A stretch of DNA of 64,000 nucleotides, taken from positions 2,790,001 to 2,854,000 of the forward strand of contig OY969108.1 in assembly GCA_963697965.1 (NCBI GenBank), in the 5' to 3' direction. The translations under genes and the position numbers were made by a program. Below are positions 28,122 through 36,069 of the stretch, one piece after another; within the stretch, counting starts at the first letter, position 1; the number at the start of each line of letters is the position of its first letter. The notes under the pieces are model-generated. The model saw only the letters and a list, made by a program, of their open reading frames with translations, did no database searches and had not been told where the DNA came from. The DNA comes from JAPLJC01 sp963697965. GTDB taxonomy: Bacteria; Desulfobacterota; Desulfobaccia; Desulfobaccales; 0-14-0-80-60-11.

Positions 28122-28318
28122 AAGCTATTGCAAAACCTCAGTCTGCCCAAAATTGTCATTCTGAGCGAAGCGAAGAATCTAATGTCGTGCTCCGTACTAG
28201 TATGGCGTTGAATCAAGCGAAACCCTAAGTTCCAAGGGTACTTAAGTCCCCCTTTGGCAAAGGGGGATTAAGGGGGATTTCAAGAGGTTATTAAATCCCC
28301 CCTGCCCCCCTTTTTCAA
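28118..28318. repeat. MITE-like repeat with GAAGCTATTGC ends, left part (interrupted)
   Basis: Begins (CTA)GAAGCTATTGCAAAACCT and matches the uninterrupted copy at 52104-52424 nearly base for base up to TTTTTCAA at 28311-28318, where the IS1595-family element begins. The remaining 126 bases resume at 30813. The outer ends form an 18-base inverted repeat, and the interior includes GTCATTCTGAGCGAAGC. Confidence 0.85.
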
Positions 28319-28384
28319 GGCGATTATATACCAAGCAAATGCACATGGATGATTTATGAATAATCTAATGGAGTTAGACAAATT

Positions 28385-28513
28385 TTATTTATCAGGTTTG
28401 GCTTCTTTGCCCTTGGCTTTTCGCGGCTGGGGTGGGGTTGCCAGCATCCTCCGCAAGACCTCATCCGGGTTAGGGTTCGTAGTTTCTTCCTTGCGTGGTT
28501 TCTTCTCGGTCAT
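28385..28513 (-). CDS. 42-residue Lys/Pro-rich peptide, IS1595 passenger
   Basis: Starts at an ATG at 28513 with a GGGAGG ribosome site eight bases upstream and encodes MTEKKPRKEETTNPNPDEVL followed by RRMLATPPQPRKAKGKEAK and a short tail. It has the look of small bacterial antitoxin-like or adaptor proteins, but no family is certain. It is the last gene of the element. A competing plus-strand frame of 135 codons (28356-28763) covers it and is considered less likely. Confidence 0.55.
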   Translation of the reverse strand: MTEKKPRKEETTNPNPDEVLRRMLATPPQPRKAKGKEAKPDK

Positions 28514-28644
28514 TGGTAAGTCCTCCCAAAATCAAGAGAAGTGGATAGTATCTGATAAAGAGTCTTTGATTAAATGGGTTAGTCAATTCCTCTGGCTATG
28601 GGACGATGAAGAGATTGCTATGTTTCCTACTGAAGCTGCCGAAA

Positions 28645-29145
28645 TTATTGTTTCCCAGCTTGTTCAAGCGCATATTTGTTTATTAGATTCTGAACGAAAG
28701 GGGCAAATTCAGTTACCAAATCCACAAGTTTTTTTCCATAAACAGGAAGATCAGCAGCTTTGAATTGGAGATAATTTATTGTGGATATTTCGCTACCGTA
28801 TTGATATTTTGTGTAATGTAAATAATCTGGCTCTATTTTAACAATAACACCATGAATGAACCAATGTCTTTTTTCAGATAGTGTATCAATAATTTCTATT
28901 ATATTTAAACCGGCATCTTTATATTGGCGTAGTTTAGGCAATTTATTGAAATATTGTTTTAGCAATTCTATTTTACTACTTAACCTTGTTTTTGGAATTG
29001 GGATTTTTATAGATTTTCCGTCATAGCCGTGATAAGTAATTTTAATACAATCATCCATTAATCGTTCAATGATAGCCCAATGAAAGGTTATAAATCCTAA
29101 AGCGTAATATAAGTCATCAAAATGTTTTTGGGAGAGTTCAGCCAT
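28645..29145 (-). CDS. Unknown helical protein, IS1595 passenger
   Basis: About 166 residues from the ATG at 29145 (MAELSQKHFDDLYYAL); a TTG at 29175 would add ten. The sequence is largely helical with a FHWAIIERLMDDCIKI segment and a later KRHWFIHG, a pattern seen in small HEPN-like or Abi-associated proteins, though the catalytic RX4-6H is not convincing. Codon use is AT-rich like the rest of the element. The product is unassigned. Confidence 0.6.
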   Translation of the reverse strand: MAELSQKHFDDLYYALGFITFHWAIIERLMDDCIKITYHGYDGKSIKIPIPKTRLSSKIELLKQYFNKLPKLRQYKDAGLNIIEIIDTLSEKRHWFIHGVIVKIEPDYLHYTKYQYGSEISTINYLQFKAADLPVYGKKLVDLVTEFAPFVQNLINKYALEQAGKQ

Positions 29146-29191
29146 GACTAAAGACTCAGATAGTAAAAAGCCCAAGAAAAAGTAAATTTAT

Positions 29192-29743
29192 CTATTGTAT
29201 AGTTTGCCACCTAGTATATCCATCTTTTGATATAAATATTTTATATAATTGGGATTGCGAAAATATTTTGGGGAGAATTGGTAACTGATAGGATATTGTT
29301 ACAGAAACACTACCACTAACAGGCTTATCGTTAATATTAATAAAAGAAAATGCATAATCAATGGATTTATTCGGTAATAGTTTATCAGATAATTTCATAT
29401 GGGTTTTGTTGCCATTTAGTGTACTCCCTCGTTCAGTTATTATATTATGATCTACTGTGTCAATATAGACATTACGGATAGACAATAAGCCAAGGTTACT
29501 AAATTTAATGGGCAACGCAAGAGGGTTGTCAGGAAGCAAATGTGCGGCATATTCAATCGTAGTCTTTGGGATTAAGACAAGATATGCTAACCAAAAATTT
29601 AATAATATGCTTATTATGCTTACAATGGTCCACATTCTTTTTATATATCCTTTATTGGACTCTTTGTTTTCTGGGGGCGGTTTTGATCGCCTTGAGTCCC
29701 CTGATTTTTTGGGTTGGTTATCTTTATGTCTTTTATTAGTCAT
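29192..29743 (-). CDS. Single-span membrane protein, IS1595 passenger
   Basis: 183 residues: a basic, polar N-terminal tail (about 30 residues, MTNKRHKDNQPKKSGDSRRS), one membrane helix (WTIVSIISILLNFWLAYLVL), then an outside or periplasmic beta-rich domain of about 120 residues. No family is recognised. It lies directly downstream of the transposase and 46 bases upstream of the next passenger gene. Such an anchored protein with a partner resembles two-gene accessory modules, but function is unknown. Confidence 0.65.
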   Translation of the reverse strand: MTNKRHKDNQPKKSGDSRRSKPPPENKESNKGYIKRMWTIVSIISILLNFWLAYLVLIPKTTIEYAAHLLPDNPLALPIKFSNLGLLSIRNVYIDTVDHNIITERGSTLNGNKTHMKLSDKLLPNKSIDYAFSFININDKPVSGSVSVTISYQLPILPKIFSQSQLYKIFISKDGYTRWQTIQ

Positions 29744-29801
29744 TGGGAATCATTTCTTGTTTTTCAACCAAGGCTTGTCATCGGCGTATATTTGCTCATT
29801 T

Positions 29802-30728
29802 TCAACCAAGCCGCCGATAGGTTAGGCGTTTGCCGGTAATGCCCTTGAGGGCCTGGGCTTCTCTCATGGTATCATCGAAGCCCATTTTAGAGCGGTGGTT
29901 ATATCTGAAATCAAACTCGGTAACATATCGCTGTAAGTGTTGAGCGCCGACATGTTGATAAACGCCGATCAGACCACGTTTAAGGACGCTGAAAAAGGAT
30001 TCAAGAGTATTGGTATGGGCTTCGCCGCGGACATATTAATCATTGCTGTGAGCAACCACGTCATGCTGAGCAAACTCAGGCCCGAGAATCCTATATTGTC
30101 CGGCGTCATCGGTCATAAGGTGAGCATCGGGGTCAATATGATACTTGAGATAGGGCTTCAAGGTCTTGGCGCTCACGCTGGGAACATGGAAGGAACGGAC
30201 TTCGCCGCCACGCTCCACCAGGGAAAGGACAGCGTTTTTATGAGCATATCCCTTGCGCTTCTTTGTTCCGGGCTTTTTTCCTATAAAGGTTTCATCGGCT
30301 TCAACCGGCCTATTTCCCCCAAGTGCCTTGGCATTGAAATAGTCGGGTTCCATAGCTTTCCTGATTCTGTGTGTCATAAACCAGGCGGTTTTATATGTCA
30401 CGTGCAAGGTGCGCTGTAATTGGAGACTTGATATGCCCTTTTTGCTTGAGCAAAGCAGGTGTGTAGCCAAAACCCATTTATGGAGCGGAACCTTGCTGTC
30501 CTCAAAAACCGTTCCCACGGTCACGGTAAACTGTTCACGGCAATCGCCGCAGAAAAGCAAACCAGGACGCGCGCCTTTGCCGTTCCCTTTGGTCTTTGAC
30601 TCGATGCGGCTAATACGCCCCGAAGCGCCGCAATGCGGACAAACAGGGCCATTAGGCCAGCGAATTTCTTCCAAGTGTTTGCGGGCTGCATCATCATCGT
30701 GGAATCTGGCTTCGTCAAATTCTGACAT
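29802..30728 (-). pseudogene. IS1595-family (ISXO2-like) transposase with in-frame stop
   Basis: DDE transposase. Residues 30-63 form a zinc ribbon (CPHC ... CGDC), followed by a winged helix-like part, then catalytic aspartates in VEADETFIGK and LMTDDAGQY. A TAA at 30036-30038 stops the frame after 230 residues, but the same frame continues for 77 codons with YVRGEAHTNTLESFFSVLKR and RYNHRSKMGFDDTM, then a natural stop at 29802. The interrupted codon corresponds to a family position that is usually glutamate, so a G-to-T change in GAA is the simplest cause. The 230-residue product would lack the third catalytic residue. Confidence 0.88.
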
Positions 30729-30758
30729 GGCTTGGTTTCCCCTGACAGGTTGATTTAT

Positions 30759-30771
30759 ATGTACTGTACAT
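30759..30771. promoter_or_regulatory. Palindrome upstream of the IS transposase
   Basis: ATGTACTGTACAT is a perfect palindrome about one odd base, 31 bases upstream of the transposase start and within the element. It could be an operator or transposase site; nothing else supports this. Confidence 0.3.
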
Positions 30772-30804
30772 CAGGGTTATGCGTTTGTCAAGTATATATT
30801 CGCC

Positions 30805-30941
30805 TTTTTCAAAGGGGGGTTAAAAAACCGTATCTCAAAAGGCAAAGCAATTATGAAGCATCCCTCTGGTAATTTGAGTGACTTGAGGTCCTTCGCATCG
30901 TTCAGGATGACCATGGAATCAGGTTTTGCAATAGCTTCTAG
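30805..30941. repeat. MITE-like repeat with GAAGCTATTGC ends, right part
   Basis: Resumes after the IS with the duplicated TTTTTCAA (30805-30812) and continues AGGGGGGTTAAAAAACCG to AGGTTTTGCAATAGCTTC, CTAG at 30938-30941. Joined to 28118-28318 without one duplicate it makes a 324-base element matching the 321-base copy at 52104-52424. Confidence 0.85.
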
Positions 30942-31049
30942 GCGTCCCCGCCTGTGGCTCCCTCCTGGCGTCCAGCCTGGGCGTCCCGACTGTGCAACCC
31001 GCTGCCGGTGAGCGCCGTCAATAAGGCGGCCCGGGCCACCCTATTATTG

Positions 31050-31240
31050 TGTCCCACGGAAACGATGCAAAAATGCTTTGCTTTTTTCCCTCCCCCTTGA
31101 TGGGGGAGGGTCAGGGTGGGGGTGGTAATTTATCTTTAATTTACCATATGTTGCCACCCTCCCCCCAACCCGCTCCTCTCAAGGGAGGGGGGAAGTTCTC
31201 TCAAACCTTTTGTTAAGATAATTGCGGGACATTACACTAG
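31050..31240. repeat. C-rich hairpin repeat ending in CTAG
   Basis: Contains CCCTCCCCCTTGATGGGGGA and the inverted partner CTCTCAAGGGAGGGG, and ends TTACACTAG at 31240. Related to 27506-27660 in inverted sense. Its last bases supply the stop codon of the YprB-like gene. Confidence 0.6.
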
Positions 31241-32022
31241 ATTCTGCCTGGCGCCCTTTGGGCCTCGGGGCTGAACCGGGTCCCCGGCAACAACCGCTCT
31301 TGCTGCATCCGGAAGGCATGCTCCATGAGAATCTCCAGGTTGACGACGTCCTCCCGGTTGTATTGCAGGAGCAGTTCCAGGGCGGTGCGGTCGCCCCGCT
31401 GGTGGCGCTCCCAGAGAATCACCGCCATGTAGCCGTCCATGCCGTCCACCTCTCCGGGCCGCCGGATGCCGAAGCGGGGTTCGATCTTCTTGAGGCCCCC
31501 CCGGTAGCCCAGGCGGGCCAGGAGAAAGCGCAGGTCCACGTGCAGGGGCGGCAGGGCCAGGTCCGGGAAAAAGTTCCTTAACACCGCCAGGTCGAATTGG
31601 GTGCCGTTGAAGGTGACCAGCAGGTCGAAGTCCGCCAGGGACTGCGGGAACTGCTGCAGATTCCGGCCCTGGACGAATTGCTGCAGGCTGCTGCCGTCAT
31701 AGAGGCCCACCACGGTGACCGACAGCCCCGGCCAGAAGGCGCCGGTGGTTTCGATGTCCAGGTAGCCGACCCGGGGCCTGAAGGCGCGAAACAGGCGCCA
31801 ATGCTCCCCCGCAGCCAGGCGGGCTGCGAAGTAGGCGGGATCGGCCGCCTGGCGCACCGATTCCCGCAACTCTTCCTGGAGGAGCCGGTGCCGCTCCCAG
31901 GACAGGCCGGAGAGCCGCGGGGCGCTCAGAAAATCGTCCCAGGTCGAAACCCCCTGCCTCCAGAAATCGGCCTCGCGCCGCGGCCCCACCCCGTTGAGGT
32001 GGATAAAGGTGCGCTTCAACAT
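31237..32022 (-). CDS. YprB-like RNase H-fold 3'-5' exonuclease domain protein
   Basis: 261 residues of the RNase_H_2 (YprB) family. The DEDD-type acidic residues are visible in GYLDIETTG, VTFNGTQFDLAVLR and YNREDVVNLEILM. The N-terminal 80 residues are an additional helix-rich part with a WXXFL segment. The reaction is probably 3'-5' cleavage of nucleic acid; the substrate is unknown. The stop codon TAG is formed by the CTAG end of a MITE-like repeat, so the native C-terminus may have been slightly altered by that insertion. Confidence 0.85.
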   Translation of the reverse strand: MLKRTFIHLNGVGPRREADFWRQGVSTWDDFLSAPRLSGLSWERHRLLQEELRESVRQAADPAYFAARLAAGEHWRLFRAFRPRVGYLDIETTGAFWPGLSVTVVGLYDGSSLQQFVQGRNLQQFPQSLADFDLLVTFNGTQFDLAVLRNFFPDLALPPLHVDLRFLLARLGYRGGLKKIEPRFGIRRPGEVDGMDGYMAVILWERHQRGDRTALELLLQYNREDVVNLEILMEHAFRMQQERLLPGTRFSPEAQRAPGRI

Positions 32023-32069
32023 GGGGTTAGCATATCACCGCCTTCACCTTTTGTCACCCGCGGGAGAGG

Positions 32070-32128
32070 TCTGTAGGGTGGGCACGGCCCACCATTTACC
32101 TTTATTCCTCCTTCCAAATCGCCACCAG
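32070..32128. repeat. REP palindrome plus sequence resembling the permease 3' end
   Basis: GTAG with arms GGTGGGC and GCCCACC (about 32073-32093), then bases similar to the last codons of the ABC permease (reading LVAIWKEE and stop on the minus strand). About 50 of 59 positions match 36038-36096 in direct orientation. It may be a remnant of a second permease gene or the outer copy of a direct repeat bounding the accessory segment between them. Confidence 0.6.
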
Positions 32129-32410
32129 TCACTCACCCCGGGCGTCTATCCAGGCGGCATTTGCTTCATTGAATGGTGCACCCCATCGCGAAAACGCGAT
32201 AAATCGTCTAACCACCGAAACGTGGGCGGATTAATGGGCTTTTAAGGCTGATGTGGTTCCTCAAGCAGTGGCGCAGAAAACGTGCAGCCTATTTTCTGCA
32301 TCCCAGCTAATATTACTTTTGTAGAACTAAACAATTCGTGGTATTCTGTCCATGTTTTTCAAATTAGATTTTCCTGCCATCATGACAATTAGTCTGGAAG
32401 GACAAATTAA

Positions 32411-33217
32411 ATGGGATTATTAGCTACCATACTGTCATCGACCGCTTTGACTGCTGCGCTGGCGTGGCTTTTTAGGCAGTGGATATCGGTTACACTCACA
32501 GCTGCCGTGAAGCATGAATTCGATCTAAAGCTCGAAGAGACCAAAAGCGAGTTCCGAGTGAAAGAAGAAGGACTTAAGGCTGAATTGAGGGCGAAGGGGT
32601 CACAATTAGAAGCACTGCAATCGGCCGTGGTGACCCAATTATCGACACGTCAGTCAACTGCATGCCAGCGCCAATTCGAGGCGATAGAGTCAATCTGGGA
32701 TGCTGTAATCCAGATAGCTCCACAAAAGATGGCTGCCAAGATGATGCAATCAGTTAACTTCGATTTCGCAGTTGAGCACGCACCCACCGATAGCCGTATT
32801 AGGGAAATGTTTGCCTACATTAGAAAAACGTTCAATTTAAACGCAAATGAACAACGATCTCCAAATATTTCAAGAGCGCGTCTTTATGTATCACCATTAA
32901 CATGGTCTCTATACGTTGCATATTCTACGATACTTTGGTTTGCCGTTACGAAGATATCAATGCTTGAGAGTGGAACAAATGCATTGGAGATGTTCAAGAC
33001 AAAAGAGATCATAGATATGGTGAAAGTTGCACTGCCGCATCAGTCAGAATTTATCAAAAAATACGGTCTTTCCTCTCTTGACTTTCTTGTAGACGAACTT
33101 GAAACGGCTCTCTTCCAATCCCTACGAAAAGAAATCAATGGAGCCGAGGACGACGTAAATGCCGCCCAAAAAGCAGCAGCTATTCTCGACCACATAAGTA
33201 AGGCAACCCAAAGCTGA
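32411..33217 (+). CDS. Unknown protein with N-terminal membrane helix and coiled coil
   Basis: 268 residues. A hydrophobic segment at residues 3-21 (LLATILSSTALTAALAWLF) anchors the protein. Residues 36-75 are charged coiled coil (KLEETKSEFRVKEEGLKAEL). The remainder is helical with a second possible hydrophobic patch (WSLYVAYSTILWFAV). No family is recognised. It is AT-richer than the core genes and lies in the accessory segment with fic and higBA. Confidence 0.65.
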   Translation: MGLLATILSSTALTAALAWLFRQWISVTLTAAVKHEFDLKLEETKSEFRVKEEGLKAELRAKGSQLEALQSAVVTQLSTRQSTACQRQFEAIESIWDAVIQIAPQKMAAKMMQSVNFDFAVEHAPTDSRIREMFAYIRKTFNLNANEQRSPNISRARLYVSPLTWSLYVAYSTILWFAVTKISMLESGTNALEMFKTKEIIDMVKVALPHQSEFIKKYGLSSLDFLVDELETALFQSLRKEINGAEDDVNAAQKAAAILDHISKATQS

Positions 33218-33303
33218 CGAAACTACAAGCCCCCCCTGACCACACATGCAACTAATTGCCAAAACCGCCCCCCGCACCGCGCTTGGCGTTCCGGGCCGAC
33301 CTG

Positions 33304-33343
33304 CACATTAAACACGAGACAATTTGATTTATTTTGTCCCGTC
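33304..33343. repeat. 40-bp imperfect direct repeat, copy 1
   Basis: Begins CACATTAAACACGAGACAAT and matches 34864-34903 at about 31 of 40 positions in the same orientation. Each copy has a dyad of the type GACAAT/TTGTC. It lies at the 3' end of the fic gene. Confidence 0.45.
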
Positions 33344-34568
33344 AGCCCCGCCCTTGCCCAGGGCGGGAAACAATCCCGGCATCCAGCGCGAGGCGAGCGC
33401 CGCCGGGAAGACAAGGCGAAGTGGCGCGCGCTGACTCTCTGAAGCGAGCACCCCCCGCCGGATTAGCGCCGAGACAATACGGCGCGCATGGCGCTCGCCC
33501 GCGCCCACAACGCCAGCGGCATCGGCACGAGGCAGCTCTCCCCGGTAAAGCACAGCTTCGAGGATACTGCCCGACTTAGGGGGCAAAGCATTGACCCTAA
33601 TTTCTTCTTCGGCCCAAAGAAGCATGCGTGCCCGTAAACGATCCGGCTGCATCAGGTTTCCCATGAATTCAACCTGGTCGATGCAGATTCCGAGAAAGAA
33701 CTCTGTGAATTCCGCAAGAGCCTCTTCGCTCAAATTACCGCGCCCATCGAGATCGTTGCGACGGGCGTTGTCACATGCGGCAAGGTGCTTCTTATAACCA
33801 TCTACTTTACGCGCCAGGCCGCGCGCCACCGACCAGACGGCACCGGTATCGAGTGTCTCAAGCAGCATCGCATGGGACATCAAACGTGCAACACGGCCAT
33901 TGCCGTCAACAAACGGGTGAATCCACACGAGCCGATGATGCGCCGCCGCCGCGCCCAGGATCGAATCCGTTCTTGCCTATGCGGTTGTAAACTTCCTCGA
34001 AACGCTTCAGAAAGCGCGGCACGGCTCCGGGACTGACCGCGATAAGCTCACCGACTCTAACGTCTTTCCGTCGCAGTTCGCCGCCGACGACCCGTACACG
34101 TTCTTTCGTTTCCGGGTCCTCCACCCACAGCAGATCCTCGGGCAATAACTCGCAGAACCGGCGATGGATCTCCCGGATACCCTCGCTTGTAACCGCGCGC
34201 CCGTTTAGGCCGCCACCGTCGATCCATTTCTGAACGCCGATATGTGCTTGTGCTTCGAGCTGTAGATCGCGCTTCTTGGCATCTTTGCTATAGTCGTGCT
34301 TCAGCGCGCGCTCGATATCGACCGGGTGAGTGTCGTGTCCTTCGATCAGGTTGCTGTAGTAGCAGTTCATTGCGCGCACCAGATCGGCAAGCGACCCCAG
34401 CAGACTCTCCGGCAGGCTGCGCCGAAACCCGGCAGATTTTTGCGCCAGCTCCAGGGCAAGGTCTGTCAGGCTGCCGCGAAAACGCGAGCCTGTGTCGATC
34501 AGCAAAGGCTCCGCCAGTGAAACCGGCTCACCCCGATCTTCATCCGCCGCTTCAATGTCCGCTTTCAT
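33329..34568 (-). pseudogene. fic: Fic-domain AMPylase, frameshifted before the catalytic motif
   Basis: Fic proteins transfer AMP to hydroxyl groups of target proteins. The upstream frame (34568-33906) has the class II inhibitory motif SNLIEG at residues 72-77 and leads to KRFEEVYNRIGK. The downstream frame carries the catalytic HPFVDGNGRVAR (HPFX[D/E]GN[G/K]R). Removing one base at about 33970-33972 joins them as GKTDSILGAAAAHHRLVW, exactly the family sequence. The 3' part after the core resembles a winged helix (ILEAVLYRGELPRADAAG). An intact gene would be about 412 residues. As read, no product contains both inhibitory and catalytic parts. Confidence 0.85.
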
Positions 34569-35188
34569 AGCCTCATCCTATATTTATATAAATGCATATA
34601 TATCATTAAGTTGTATGAGTTTCAAGTCACAATATATCCTTGAATAAGTCCGCTTAAAAGTCCGGTTAGATGCACCATTTTCCAAGCCGCAATCAAGGCC
34701 CAAAAACCATGTCGGGGTTCCGCTCTCCACGACGCGGGATTGATCGACCACACCACGGCGGGCCTGCTTGAGCAACGCATCGTCGCCCATGCCGACCGCC
34801 GGGCCAGCCCCCTAATGGGACTTCTCAACTTTGGAGAAACGGGACATTCCAATTTTGGCGCTACACATCAAACACGGGACAATTGGAATCAAATTGTCTA
34901 GTCGCAAAAACCGTGCTTTCGGCAGGGCGCGGGTTCCCCTATGCTCAAAAATACAGAACTCTAGACGAAATGATAACTAGCCGGAAATTGGCCAAAAAAG
35001 AATGCCAAAAAAGGACCTGTAAAATGTAATTTTACACTTTACAATGGTTATTGATGGTAAAGACCTTCCGGCACTAAGGATTGCGGCGGTTCTTTGAGGA
35101 TGACGAAGGCAGTTAATTGCCGTCGGATATGCTTGAGCGAATTCGGCTCGTTCTCTCCACCCTGCACGCCGCGCAAACGCAGCTTGGC
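34569..35188. other. Accessory intergenic stretch, possible gene remnant
   Basis: 620 bases without a convincing complete gene. On the plus strand, about 34725-34903, an open frame reads LHDAGLIDHTTAGLLEQRIV followed by AHADRRASPLMGLLNFGETG, protein-like but without a start or a recognised family, so it may be a remnant. A second copy of a 40-base repeat lies at 34864-34903. The stretch before the higA stop holds nothing recognised. Confidence 0.4.
34864..34903. repeat. 40-bp imperfect direct repeat, copy 2
   Basis: Begins CACATCAAACACGGGACAAT; direct counterpart of 33304-33343, so the pair brackets the fic gene at a spacing of 1.56 kb. Confidence 0.45.
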
Positions 35189-35506
35189 TCATGCCACGGC
35201 CTCAAGACCACTCCTGGCAACAAGAGCCAGCAACTTGAGGGAGGTGCCTTGGGGGTGTTTTTCGCCACGCTCCCATTGGCTCACCAAGCCGGTAGTCACG
35301 TTCAGATAGCGAGCAAAGACGGCCTGGCTCGCGCCCTCGCGTTCGCGCAGCGCGCGAATCTCTGCGGCTGACAGGGAACGGACCGGCGTCAGACAAGCCT
35401 CGTCAAACTTACGCATGGTGCGCTTGTCCATCAGACCCGCAGTATGCAGGTCTTCGGCGGTTTCATGGATCGCCGCCATAATGCGGCTACGATACTGCTT
35501 TGTCAT
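35189..35506 (-). CDS. XRE-family antitoxin (HigA/NadS-like)
   Basis: 105-residue protein with a helix-turn-helix near the C-terminal half: SAAEIRALREREGASQAVFA then YLNVTTGLVSQWERGEKHP. The N-terminal segment (LMDKRTMRKFDEACLTPV) is typical of antitoxins paired with HigB-2/RelE-type toxins. It begins inside the 3' end of the toxin gene (20-base overlap), and such antitoxins repress their own operon. Looks intact. Confidence 0.88.
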   Translation of the reverse strand: MTKQYRSRIMAAIHETAEDLHTAGLMDKRTMRKFDEACLTPVRSLSAAEIRALREREGASQAVFARYLNVTTGLVSQWERGEKHPQGTSLKLLALVARSGLEAVA

Positions 35507-35870
35507 CGCTCACCTCGATCAGTGCGCCGTTTTCAATGGCTATCGCAATCTCGCTGTCGCTGTAGGGCAGCATCAGCGCTGCAAGTCTCTTGAATTCGGC
35601 CAACTCGTCATCCCCGATGTTGTCGCGCTCATTTTTTCCAAAGCCGTAGACGAACACGGCGCGATCTTTTGACCGGAAAAGAATGATGGTCCGAAAACCA
35701 CCGGACTTCCCTTCGCCCGGACGGGCGATCCTCTGCTTTATGACACCTCCTCCGAGATCGGCATCTATCAGCCCGCTCTCGGCAGTCGCAATCGTCTCAC
35801 GGAGGGCGGAATCGTCAAGCCCGGCCTTGCGGGCAACGCGGGTGAAGAACTTGGTTTTGAATATCCGCAT
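35487..35870 (-). CDS. RelE/HigB-type toxin
   Basis: 127-residue ribosome-dependent mRNA interferase-like toxin of the HigB-2 family (DUF1044-like): FFTRVARKAGLDDSALRETI at the N-terminus, LGGGVIKQRIARPGEGKSGG and RTIILFRSKDRAVFVYGFGK in the core, with the usual basic residues. The toxin gene precedes the antitoxin, as in HigBA operons. It probably lies in an accessory segment acquired by the genome. Confidence 0.88.
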   Translation of the reverse strand: MRIFKTKFFTRVARKAGLDDSALRETIATAESGLIDADLGGGVIKQRIARPGEGKSGGFRTIILFRSKDRAVFVYGFGKNERDNIGDDELAEFKRLAALMLPYSDSEIAIAIENGALIEVSDDKAVS

Positions 35871-36040
35871 TCCCCCTCGGACAGCTCCCGAGCATCGATA
35901 TATTGAATATAATACCTAGTGCTATATCTATCAAGGTAATTCGTAGCTCCTCTCCAACGGCGATGAGGAACAGGCAGGATCATTCGAGCCAAAAACCTGG
36001 GCAAAACTGGCTAGTTTGTTGTAAATTGTCCACTTAGTCT

Positions 36041-36061
36041 GTAGGGTGGGCACTGCCCACC
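36041..36061 (+). repeat. GTAG-headed REP palindrome at permease 3' end
   Basis: GTAG with arms GGTGGGC and GCCCACC around ACT, directly after the permease stop. The stem is the same as at 32073-32093. Confidence 0.75.
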
Positions 36062-36069
36062 GATTCCTT

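Larger units (their letters stand above)
28319..30804 (-). mobile_element. IS1595-family element with passenger genes (2486 bp)
   Basis: Ends are imperfect inverted repeats: the left begins GGCGATTATATACC and the right, read inward, GGCGAATATATACT, with similarity over about 25 bases. The element is flanked by the 8-base direct repeat TTTTTCAA (28311-28318 and 30805-30812). The copy of the host repeat at 52104-52424 has this 8-mer only once, at 52291-52298, so it shows the empty site. The cargo, all on the minus strand, is an IS1595/ISXO2-type transposase (with an in-frame stop), a membrane protein, a second unknown protein and a 42-residue peptide. The element is markedly AT-richer than its surroundings. 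Passenger genes are known in some IS1595 members. Confidence 0.88.

Noticed and set aside
28356..28763. 135-codon plus-strand frame in the IS1595 element
   Set aside because: It overlaps two minus-strand frames with better ribosome sites and orientation consistent with the rest of the element. It cannot be fully excluded.
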